This document shows positions 1 to 4,575 of a DNA stretch of 6,033 nucleotides, in pieces. The stretch's first letter is position 1. Every line of letters begins with the position of its first letter. Where the stretch lies: positions 1-6,033 of the forward strand of contig JAICUS010000380.1 in assembly GCA_025935735.1 (NCBI GenBank). The letters run 5' to 3'. The stretch comes from Solirubrobacteraceae bacterium. GTDB taxonomy: Bacteria > Actinomycetota > Thermoleophilia > Solirubrobacterales > Solirubrobacteraceae. The position numbers and the translations under genes are program-made. The notes below the pieces were generated by a model. That model saw nothing but the letters and a program-made list of their open reading frames with translations. It was not told where the DNA came from and did no database searches.

Positions 1-230
1 GGCACCCCGCAATCCACCACGGAGGCCGCCGTCCCGCCCTGCCGCCGCGCCTGCACATAGAGCCCGCACGCCCCGGTCTGCGCCTCGCTGAGCCGCGAGT
101 CCAGCCGCGCCGCATCCGACGCCCCGAGCAGCTGAAAGAGCACGACGCCGACGGCGATCATCGGCACGATCACGATCACCGCGAAGAACAGCCGCAGCCG
201 TCCGCGGAACGATGGCTGGAGTCGGGGCAT
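1..230 (-). CDS. Membrane-anchored sensor protein, N-terminal part (runs off left edge)
   Basis: Only the first 76 codons are in the window. The protein starts MPRLQPSFRGRLRLFFAVIV. It has a short basic N-terminus, then one strong hydrophobic helix at about residues 13-35 (LFFAVIVIVPMIAVGVVLFQLL). After that comes an Ala/Arg/Glu-rich stretch that looks like an extracytoplasmic helical sensor segment. This layout (R-L-x-L-F-F, helix with a Pro, then a helical periplasmic region) resembles the start of actinobacterial membrane-bound diguanylate cyclases or histidine kinases. No GGDEF, HAMP or kinase domain is visible, so the output domain is unknown. The ATG at 230-228 is chosen because the basic-then-hydrophobic pattern begins there. 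I see no clear Shine-Dalgarno, and a TAGATT -10 candidate lies close upstream. It is divergent from the tRNA gene. Codon third positions are strongly G/C, which supports real coding. Confidence 0.72.
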   Translation of the reverse strand, partial: MPRLQPSFRGRLRLFFAVIVIVPMIAVGVVLFQLLGASDAARLDSRLSEAQTGACGLYVQARRQGGTAASVVDCGV

Positions 231-246
231 GGCTCAGGCGCGGGTG

Positions 247-252
247 AATCTA
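247..252 (-). promoter_or_regulatory. Candidate -10 box for the left-edge sensor gene
   Basis: On the minus strand this reads TAGATT, a TANNNT-type -10, ending 16 bases before the ATG at 230. It would give a very short leader without a Shine-Dalgarno. A TTGTAG lies upstream at a 15-base spacing, which is shorter than ideal for a -35. It interleaves with the divergent tRNA promoter region. Sequence match only. Confidence 0.35.
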
Positions 253-268
253 GCCGCCCGGCGACGGC

Positions 269-274
269 TACAAT
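269..274 (+). promoter_or_regulatory. Candidate -10 box for tRNA-Ala
   Basis: TACAAT matches the TATAAT consensus at five of six positions and sits 41 bases before the tRNA, leaving a leader of about 35 bases for RNase P removal. No good -35 is visible at 16-18 bases upstream. It is the most AT-rich hexamer in a very GC-rich stretch and is correctly placed for the tRNA. Confidence 0.5.
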
Positions 275-315
275 GCGGCGTTGGACGGCGGACGCCCGAT
301 TCCTGCCGCCCACGT

Positions 316-388
316 GGGGCTATAGCTCAGTTGGGAGAGCGCCTGGATCGCACCCAGGAGGTCGGGGGTTCGAGTCCCCCTAGCTCCA
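316..388 (+). tRNA. tRNA-Ala (anticodon CGC)
   Basis: A complete 73-base cloverleaf. The acceptor stem pairs GGGGCTA (316-322) with TAGCTCC (381-387) and contains a G3:U70 wobble, the identity element of tRNA-Ala. The D stem pairs GCTC (325-328) with GAGC (337-340). The anticodon stem pairs CCTGG (342-346) with CCAGG (354-358) around loop ATCGCAC, with anticodon CGC at 349-351, reading GCG alanine codons. The T arm is GGGGG-TTCGAGT-CCCCC (364-380). The discriminator is A388. The next bases are TCG, so the 3' CCA is not encoded and must be added by the nucleotidyltransferase. There is no intron and no attachment-site duplication in the window. Confidence 0.96.
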
Positions 389-529
389 TCGGCCCGCGCT
401 TGGCTCGCCAGACCGATCGCGGACTTCGCGCGTTCTAGGTCGCATCTCCGTCCGTCGCCGACGCGCTGCAGCGCAACTCTGAGGCACGCGCGTCAACGCT
501 GGCGACGAAGATCGAACCCATGGATGCGC

Positions 530-634
530 TCATGGACCTCCTGCTTGGCCGCTCGGCCGCCTGCCCCGTTGGCGCGCGCTGCGCTCCCGCAACGTCGCTC
601 TGAGGCCGCGCTTCTCGCGCTTGTCATCCGCCAT
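530..634 (-). pseudogene. Degenerate tandem copy of the small basic MADD protein gene
   Basis: The open frame starts MADDKREKRGLRATLRER and ends after 34 codons. Its first 18 residues align without gaps to the 61-residue neighbour (MADDERDKRSLRAKWRER). The leader is also alike: a CCAGGAGT ribosome site (AGGAG at 642-646, 7 bases before the ATG) and the CGCATC...CCTG block before it. Farther in, the two genes share a 16-base identical block (548-563 here, 789-804 in the neighbour), but in different reading frames. About 10 bases are missing before that block and about 10 after it, so the C-terminal half is read out of frame and stops early. The neighbour's -10 (TATGGT) corresponds to CCAGCT here, so the promoter seems lost too. 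It could still be read through from the upstream gene 65 bases away. I call it a decaying duplicate; a short functional peptide is not excluded. Confidence 0.6.
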
Positions 635-699
635 CTCACAACTCCTGGAGCAGGCGATGCGAGCTGGCCGCCAGCCCGCGATACCGGCTATCAGGGGTT

Positions 700-885
700 C
701 TAAAAGGAGGGCGGCGGTCCGGACATGGTCGATCCACTGCGAGCGGCGTGTTCGTCGGCGCTGCTGCGGGCCTGCTTGAGCCGCGCGCGCCGCTCGGCCG
801 CCTGCGCCGCCCGCTCGGCCCGGTGCTCCCGGCGTTCGCGCCACTTCGCTCTGAGGCTGCGCTTGTCGCGCTCGTCATCCGCCAT
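700..885 (-). CDS. Small highly basic hypothetical protein (61 aa)
   Basis: The frame gives a 61-residue protein beginning MADDERDKRSLRAKWRERRE. Residues 5-45 are dominated by Arg, Glu, Ala and Gln with no Pro or Gly, predicting one long charged helix or coiled coil. The tail (about 46-61) is Ser/Pro-rich and probably disordered. There is no signal peptide or membrane segment, so it should be cytoplasmic. The start is well supported: AGGAG (892-896) lies 6 bases before the ATG, and a near-consensus promoter precedes it. A longer same-frame ORF extends upstream but would ignore both signals. I do not recognise a named family and assign no function; binding of nucleic acid or another acidic partner is only suggested by the charge. 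The existence of a paralogous copy directly downstream (530-634) supports it being a real gene. Confidence 0.66.
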   Translation of the reverse strand: MADDERDKRSLRAKWRERREHRAERAAQAAERRARLKQARSSADEHAARSGSTMSGPPPSF

Positions 886-915
886 CTCTGACTCCTGGGT
901 CAGGGGATGCGCGCG

Positions 916-944
916 ACCATACGCCGCCCGCGCGACGATGTCCA
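916..944 (-). promoter_or_regulatory. Promoter of the 61-aa small basic protein gene
   Basis: On the minus strand a TGGACA -35 (944-939) and a TATGGT -10 (921-916) are separated by exactly 17 bases, close to the primary sigma consensus (TTGACA/TATAAT). Transcription would begin near 909, giving a leader of about 24 bases that contains the AGGAG ribosome site at 892-896. It lies in the divergent gap before the plus-strand membrane gene. Confidence 0.6.
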
Positions 945-981
945 CATAGCGCCATCCGTGCTCTGGGCGGCGATTCGCCAC

Positions 982-987
982 TATTCT
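982..987 (+). promoter_or_regulatory. Candidate leaderless -10 (TATTCT) before the 195-aa membrane gene
   Basis: TATTCT fits the actinobacterial TANNNT -10 pattern and ends 6 bases before the GTG at 994. That spacing puts the transcription start on or next to the first codon, which implies a leaderless mRNA. It agrees with the lack of a Shine-Dalgarno. No clear -35 is seen. Confidence 0.5.
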
Positions 988-993
988 GGGCGC

Positions 994-1581
994 GTGAAGC
1001 GCTTCGCCGCACCGCTCGTCGCCGCCGTCCTGCTCGTGGTCGCCGCCGCCGGCCTCTCCTCGGAGGCCGACGACGACTACTGCTGGACTCGCGGACCCGC
1101 GATGAGCGAGGAGTTCCACGGGACCAGTTCGGCGCCGATCGTCTTGTGGCCGCCCGGCCCGCAGTGCCGGTACGAGACGGCCTCCGGTAAAACCATCGCG
1201 ACGGAGAACCTCGGGGACGTCGCCGGGTTCGCGATCATGCTCGTCGTGGGCGGGCTCGCCGTGTTCCGGCGCAGCCGGTACACGTGGGCGGCGCTGATCG
1301 TGCTCGGGCTCGCCGGGCTGTTCTCCCTCTACTTCGGCTTCCAGGGGATGTTCCCGGCGCTGATCCTCGGCGGCTGCGTCGCGCTGGCGGCGACGCGCTC
1401 GGCGATCGCCGCAGCGACGGCCGCCGGTGTGCTGATCCTGGGCGCGATCCCCTACCTGTGGAACGGCACGACGCTCGGCTGGGCGCTCCTGCTCCTGCTC
1501 GTCAGCCTCGGCGACGGGGTGCTGTATGGCGCGGACAACCGGCTCGCGCGCTTCCTCGCCGGGCCGCGCGCCGACTTCTGA
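994..1581 (+). CDS. Multi-pass membrane protein of unknown function (195 aa)
   Basis: The protein begins (GTG start) MKRFAAPLVAAVLLVVAAAG. Predicted helices are at about residues 5-23, 75-91, 97-115, 118-133, 136-156 and 160-178. Between the first and second helix is an extracytoplasmic domain of about 50 residues with two cysteines, C30 (DYCWTRGP) and C58 (WPPGPQCRY), probably disulfide-linked. The PPG-x-x-C pattern is common in small actinobacterial membrane proteins. The C-terminus (DNRLARFLAGPRADF) should be cytoplasmic. An in-frame ATG exists at 907, but it would add 29 non-hydrophobic residues and overlap the divergent promoter. GTG 994 directly follows the -10 box and starts a proper basic-then-hydrophobic segment, so I prefer it. 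The gene converges with the DUF3995-like gene, 3 bases apart. I do not recognise a family, and no catalytic motif is visible. Function unknown. Confidence 0.82.
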   Translation: MKRFAAPLVAAVLLVVAAAGLSSEADDDYCWTRGPAMSEEFHGTSSAPIVLWPPGPQCRYETASGKTIATENLGDVAGFAIMLVVGGLAVFRRSRYTWAALIVLGLAGLFSLYFGFQGMFPALILGGCVALAATRSAIAAATAAGVLILGAIPYLWNGTTLGWALLLLLVSLGDGVLYGADNRLARFLAGPRADF

Positions 1582-1582
1582 C

Positions 1583-1611
1583 CCTCAGGCGGTCGCTGTG
1601 CGCGCCTGAGG
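1583..1611. terminator. Bidirectional hairpin between convergent genes
   Basis: CCTCAGGCG (1583-1591) and CGCCTGAGG (1603-1611) form a perfect 9-bp stem with an 11-base loop. It starts 2 bases after the stop codon of the plus-strand gene and includes the last codons and stop of the minus-strand gene. There is no U-tract on either side, so it would be a U-less intrinsic terminator or an RNA end-stabilising hairpin. Its position at a convergent junction supports a termination role; this is not proven. Confidence 0.55.
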
Positions 1612-2013
1612 CACTCGCCATCCGAGCGCCGAGAACAGCAACCCGCCGAGCAGGAAGTACAGCGTGATCGCGACGCCGGCGACACCGTCGCCGTCGAGGC
1701 TCCAATCGGCGAGCCAGCGGCCGGCGCCGAACACGACGCCGAGCAGGAGCGCGCCCCCGCCGGCGCGGGCGAGCATGATGAGCGTCCGGCGGCGCGAGCC
1801 GCGGGCGAGGCCGCCGGCCACCGCGGCTCCCGCGAGTCCGAGCGCGGCGATGAACCCGATGTAGGTCTGGGCTCCGGTCGTGTCGGCGGGGTCGCCGCTC
1901 GCGCCGACGCCGCCGCCCGCGGCCCAGTACGCGTGCACGAGGGCGAAGATCACGCCCCACACCGTGGTCAGCTGTGCCGCCCGGGCGAGGTTCATGGGTC
2001 TGGGGAATCGCAT
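1585..2013 (-). CDS. Four-helix membrane protein, DUF3995-like (142 aa)
   Basis: The protein starts MRFPRPMNLARAAQLTTVWG and has four predicted membrane helices at about residues 16-33, 50-70, 77-98 and 109-131. The first helix ends in ALVHAYWAAGGGVG, matching the H-x-Y-W-x-x-G-G pattern I associate with DUF3995 proteins, small integral membrane proteins of about 130-160 residues with unknown function. The overall length and helix number also fit. A basic cluster (RGSRRR, about 71-76) lies between helices 2 and 3. The ATG at 2013 has no Shine-Dalgarno; a TACCGT -10 lies 7 bases upstream, suggesting a leaderless transcript. An internal Met at residue 7 is a weaker alternative. It has its own 75-base upstream gap and converges on the 195-aa membrane gene. 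The family assignment is from memory of the motif, not a search. Confidence 0.8.
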   Translation of the reverse strand: MRFPRPMNLARAAQLTTVWGVIFALVHAYWAAGGGVGASGDPADTTGAQTYIGFIAALGLAGAAVAGGLARGSRRRTLIMLARAGGGALLLGVVFGAGRWLADWSLDGDGVAGVAITLYFLLGGLLFSALGWRVPQARTATA

Positions 2014-2020
2014 GCCGGCG

Positions 2021-2026
2021 ACGGTA
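2021..2026 (-). promoter_or_regulatory. Candidate leaderless -10 (TACCGT) before the DUF3995-like gene
   Basis: The minus strand reads TACCGT, a TANNNT hexamer ending 7 bases before the ATG at 2013, the arrangement expected for a leaderless actinobacterial mRNA. No recognisable -35 is seen. The rest of the gap (2027-2088) holds only a 10-base direct repeat, GAGACCGCTC, at 2050-2059 and 2081-2090. Confidence 0.4.
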
Positions 2027-2088
2027 AGCGCCGACCTTGAGAGCTTCTGGAGACCGCTCCCGGAGATCTAAAGACTCAGCGAGACCGC

Positions 2089-2439
2089 TCAGCGGCAGCC
2101 GGCGAGCGGCTGGTGCCACACGCCGGACGGCACGACCGCGCAGTCGATCTCGCGCGCGGGTGCGCGTGACGGGAGGGTGACCCAGACCTGGGTCCAGGTC
2201 GCACCGAAGTCGGTCGTGTGCCACAGGCTGGACTTCGCGTAGCCGTCGGGGGCCGGGGCCGTGGTGGTGGCCCAGGCCTCGGCGCCGCCCGTGCCGCTGA
2301 GCCACACGTCGAGGTTGCGGTCGGTGACGCGGCGCGTCCAGGTTCGCCCGCCGTCGCCGCTCGTGAAGAGGATCCGCTCGCGGCCGAAGCCGATGCAGGC
2401 GATCCAGATGTCGGGCGGCGCCGGCCGCGACGCCTCGCA
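2089..2439 (-). pseudogene. Severed C-terminal part of the Asp-box propeller lipoprotein
   Basis: Directly after the TAG at 2440-2442 the same reading frame stays open for 116 codons, to a TGA at 2089-2091. The coding signal does not change across the stop: third positions remain almost all G/C. The translation holds two more Asp-boxes (TSGDGGRTW and TTDFGATW), beta-strand-like stretches (DIWIACIGFG, AWATTT) and a natural-looking end (GVWHQPLAGCR). This is clearly continuation of the upstream propeller, not a separate gene: it has no signal peptide, no Shine-Dalgarno and no -10 box. An in-frame GTG at 2307 is an unlikely restart. Either a nonsense mutation (or sequence error) truncated a roughly 688-codon gene, or the stop is bypassed. 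Confidence 0.75.
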
Positions 2440-4155
2440 CTACTCGTCGGCGGGGATGCGGCCGAGCGTCTGCCAGCTCGCGCCGTCGTCGGTCGTCACC
2501 GCCAGGGCCCGGTCGGCGGTGTCGACGACGAGGCCGGGCGCGAGGCTGAAGGCGGACTCGGGCCGTTGCCGCGAATGGGCCACGGGCGTCCACGAGCGGC
2601 CCCCGTCGTGCGTGGCGTACGGCGTCTCCCGGTCGATGGTGCGCACGCCGACGATGAGCCCGGCGGCCGGGCTCGCGAACGCCGCCTCCGAGACGTGCCG
2701 GGCGCCCGCCGGCAGGCTGAGCGGTTGCGATCCGGCCGGCGTGACGAGCCGCACCTGGTCCCGCCTGTCGCCGTAGGCGACGTAGGCGCCGCGACCCGCC
2801 ACGAGGGCCGCGTCGCGCGGCGATGGCCAGCGGACGGGCGTCCAGGTGCGCCCGCCGTCGCGGCTCTCCACCGGGCCCGCGCCGCTGGACAGGATGAGCA
2901 CGCCCGACCCGGCCAGGAGCTCGGGGAAATAGCTGTCGCTCCCGGGGTCCAGGGACCGCGGCGCCGTCGTGAGCGCCCAGCGGCGACCGCCGTCGTTCGT
3001 GTGCCAGACCACCCCCGAACGCGTGTGGCCCACCCAGACGTCACGCCCCGCCAGCGAACCCGCTTCGTCGACGCCCTCCGCCGGAAGCCCGTGCCGCGTC
3101 CACGTGCGGCCGCCGTCGGTCGTCGTGGCCAACAGGATCAGGACGCGTTGCCACGCGGGACGCCCTGCCTCCTCGAAGAGCGTGCCGTGCCGGCGATCGC
3201 TGAAATGCACGCGGAACGGCGTGTGCCTGCGATCGCGCGCGACGGTCGTCCACGTGGCGCCGCCGTCGGTGCTGCGGCGCAACACGCCGAAGCGCTGGAG
3301 GCTGTCCGCGTTGCCCTGGATCGCGAACGCGAGGTGGGGCGCGACGAAGTCGAAGTCGGCCACCGAGTTCGAGGGTGCACAGGTCCCGGCGAGCGGGCGC
3401 CACGTCCACCCGCCGTCGCTCGTGCGCCACAGCTGCATCCGGGGACCGAACTCGTCGCTGCGCCGGCCGCGGCACGCTTGCGCGTCGGCGCTCGCCAGGG
3501 CCACCTGCGGGCTCGCGAACCGCAGCGCCTGCGCGCCCCGCGGCAGCGGGAGCCGGCGCCAGTGGCGGCCCGCGTCGCTCGAGCGCAGCAGGGCGGACCA
3601 GGAGTCTCCGTACGGTTCGTGGGCCCGGAACGCCAGCCACAGCCGCGGCGCCAGGATCTGCAGCGCCACCGTTCCGCGGATCGGCAGCGACCGCCGTCCC
3701 CAGGTCCGGCCGCCGTCCCGGCTGACCAGCAGCACGTGACGGCGGAACGTCGTGAACCAGCCATCGCGCCGGCCCGTCTCGCGCGCCCGCAACCCGGCCG
3801 CCAGGATGAGCCGGCGGCGGACCGCGAGCGCGTCGAACGACAGCCGGCCGCGCCACAGGGTCCGCCACGTCGCCCCGCCGTCGCGGGTGCGCTCGACCTC
3901 GCCGGGCGCGCTCGGCAGCACCCAGCCGACGCGCGCCACGTCCCGGAGCCCGCCGGTCGTCGCGACGAACCCCCGCCGCGGCGTCACGAACACCAGGTTC
4001 ACCGGCCCGCGGCCGGGTGTCGCCGGGACGGGCGGTGCGGTCGCGACGAAGCGCATCGCGCCCGGCGAAGCGGCCGGCGGCGCGACGCGGGCGGCGCCGC
4101 AGCCCGCCGCGCACAGCGCCAGCAGGACGCCGGCCCAGCGATGAGCGTCTGCCAC
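2440..4155 (-). CDS. Asp-box (BNR/sortilin-type) beta-propeller lipoprotein, truncated by in-frame TAG
   Basis: The 571-residue protein starts (GTG) MADAHRWAGVLLALCAAGCG, a short lipoprotein signal peptide with a lipobox-like AAGC and acceptor C19; a Pro/Ala linker follows (about 20-50). The rest is a propeller with ten Asp-boxes, S/T-x-D-x-G-x-x-W, at about residues 90, 145, 192, 245, 295, 345, 386, 431, 515 and 554. Such proteins are often annotated as WD40/YVTN/BNR-like, sialidase-like or Ycf48-like; the Asp-box is a structural turn, and I see no catalytic triad supporting sialidase activity. Likely location: anchored on the outer face of the membrane; ligand unknown. The start is favoured by a TATCCT -10 ending 6 bases upstream. 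The open frame extends much further upstream, to 5937, but that part is antisense to the LVIVD gene and not coding. The frame stops at TAG 2440-2442, yet two more Asp-boxes follow in frame, so the propeller is probably incomplete. Confidence 0.83.
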   Translation of the reverse strand: MADAHRWAGVLLALCAAGCGAARVAPPAASPGAMRFVATAPPVPATPGRGPVNLVFVTPRRGFVATTGGLRDVARVGWVLPSAPGEVERTRDGGATWRTLWRGRLSFDALAVRRRLILAAGLRARETGRRDGWFTTFRRHVLLVSRDGGRTWGRRSLPIRGTVALQILAPRLWLAFRAHEPYGDSWSALLRSSDAGRHWRRLPLPRGAQALRFASPQVALASADAQACRGRRSDEFGPRMQLWRTSDGGWTWRPLAGTCAPSNSVADFDFVAPHLAFAIQGNADSLQRFGVLRRSTDGGATWTTVARDRRHTPFRVHFSDRRHGTLFEEAGRPAWQRVLILLATTTDGGRTWTRHGLPAEGVDEAGSLAGRDVWVGHTRSGVVWHTNDGGRRWALTTAPRSLDPGSDSYFPELLAGSGVLILSSGAGPVESRDGGRTWTPVRWPSPRDAALVAGRGAYVAYGDRRDQVRLVTPAGSQPLSLPAGARHVSEAAFASPAAGLIVGVRTIDRETPYATHDGGRSWTPVAHSRQRPESAFSLAPGLVVDTADRALAVTTDDGASWQTLGRIPADE

Positions 4156-4161
4156 ACGCGC

Positions 4162-4167
4162 AGGATA
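4162..4167 (-). promoter_or_regulatory. Candidate leaderless -10 (TATCCT) before the Asp-box lipoprotein gene
   Basis: The minus strand reads TATCCT followed by 6 bases and then the GTG at 4155. This is the same geometry as TATTCT-6-GTG at 982-996. Upstream, a TTGCGG lies 15 bases away as a weak -35. It sits directly after the stop codon of the MFS remnant, so the lipoprotein gene has its own promoter. Confidence 0.5.
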
Positions 4168-4171
4168 CGCC

Positions 4172-4433
4172 TCAGACGAGGGCCGCAACCGGCGACCTGC
4201 GCGGGGCGATGGCGACGGCGCTGACCGCGGCCAGCAGCGCGAACGCCGTGCACGGCCGGAAGCCGGCGGTGACGGCCGCCGGCGCCCCGAGGTGGCCATG
4301 GGCGGAGAAGACGGCGCTGCCGATCGCGATGGCGAAGACCGCCGAAGCGCTGCGCCATGTAGTTGATGCCGGACGCCTTGCAGGCCGTCGAGGTCAGGGC
4401 GGGGATCCAGCCGAACGCGGGCGCCGCGGACAC
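4172..4433 (-). pseudogene. C-terminal remnant of a DHA2-type MFS multidrug exporter, frameshifted
   Basis: Two adjacent minus-strand frames together give one recognisable sequence. From 4433 to about 4341 it reads ...KASGINYMAQRFGG, and from 4339 to the TGA at 4174-4172 it reads VFAIAIGSAVFSAHGHLG...AAVTAGFRPCTAFALLAAVSAVAIAP. Joined, this is the end of a drug:proton antiporter of the 14-helix DHA2 family (EmrB/QacA type), whose penultimate region typically has an (A)SG-x-N-N...R/Q-x-GG-x-(F/L)-G-(I/V)-A pattern followed by G-F-x-P-A. The shift at about 4338-4341 is one base plus or two bases minus. Only about 86 of a usual 450-500 residues remain, and a TAG closes the frame just upstream of 4433. 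No other part of the transporter is in the window. Family identification is from remembered motifs. Confidence 0.68.
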
Positions 4434-4465
4434 GGGCGCGCATCCCTACGCCTGTCGATCGTGGC

Positions 4466-4481
4466 GTGGAGACGTTCCCAC
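4466..4481. promoter_or_regulatory. Imperfect palindrome upstream of the LVIVD gene
   Basis: GTGGAGACGTTCCCAC is an inverted repeat centred on ACGT with 12 of 16 positions symmetrical. It lies in the divergent region, about 35 bases before the candidate -10 of the LVIVD gene, where an activator or repressor dimer could bind. No regulator is known; chance occurrence is possible. Confidence 0.25.
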
Positions 4482-4514
4482 AGTTGTGCAGTGGCGGCGG
4501 CCGGAACGCGGTTG

Positions 4515-4520
4515 TAGGGT
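4515..4520 (+). promoter_or_regulatory. Candidate -10 (TAGGGT) for the LVIVD protein gene
   Basis: TAGGGT fits TANNNT and would start transcription near 4527, leaving a leader of about 50 bases with an inverted repeat (4527-4542) and the ribosome site before GTG 4576. No good -35 is seen at normal spacing. Confidence 0.3.
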
Positions 4521-4526
4521 CCCATG

Positions 4527-4542
4527 CGGACGCTTGCGTCCG
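4527..4542 (+). repeat. Perfect inverted repeat in the LVIVD gene leader
   Basis: CGGACGC-TT-GCGTCCG is a perfect 7-base inverted repeat with a 2-base centre. As RNA it would fold as a 6-bp stem with a CUUG tetraloop, at or next to the predicted 5' end of the transcript. It could be a 5' stabilising hairpin or an operator overlapping the start site. It is not followed by a U-tract, so it is not a terminator for this direction. Confidence 0.45.
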
Positions 4543-4575
4543 GAGGGTTTGCACAGCGCGACGAGAGGGGGCGAC

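Noticed and set aside
389..529. Possible tRNA terminator or attachment site downstream of tRNA-Ala
   Set aside because: Only a weak CGCG-GACTT-CGCG hairpin without a U-run, no duplicate of the tRNA 3' end elsewhere in the window and no integrase.
907..993. N-terminal extension of the 195-aa membrane protein to the ATG at 907
   Set aside because: It would cover the divergent promoter, adds a non-conserved polar stretch before the first membrane helix, and has no Shine-Dalgarno.
2050..2090. 10-base direct repeat GAGACCGCTC
   Set aside because: Only two copies, one overlapping a stop codon; too short to claim a function.
2440..2442. TAG as pyrrolysine or programmed recoding signal
   Set aside because: No recoding element is visible and pyrrolysine use is not expected in this lineage; a nonsense mutation or error is simpler.
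1502..2593. 363-codon minus ORF across the DUF3995-like gene and propeller end
   Set aside because: Arg-rich shadow frame spanning two unrelated genes and their intergenic gap.
2340..3900. Recurrent GTCCA...CCGCCGTCG blocks on the plus strand, resembling a spaced direct-repeat array
   Set aside because: They encode the DGGxTW Asp-boxes on the minus strand. Spacing is irregular and units differ; they are protein repeats, not CRISPR.
2218..4224. 668-codon plus-strand ORF opposite the lipoprotein gene
   Set aside because: Low-complexity Arg/Ala/Pro/Gly translation without domains or start signals; shadow of the minus-strand propeller.
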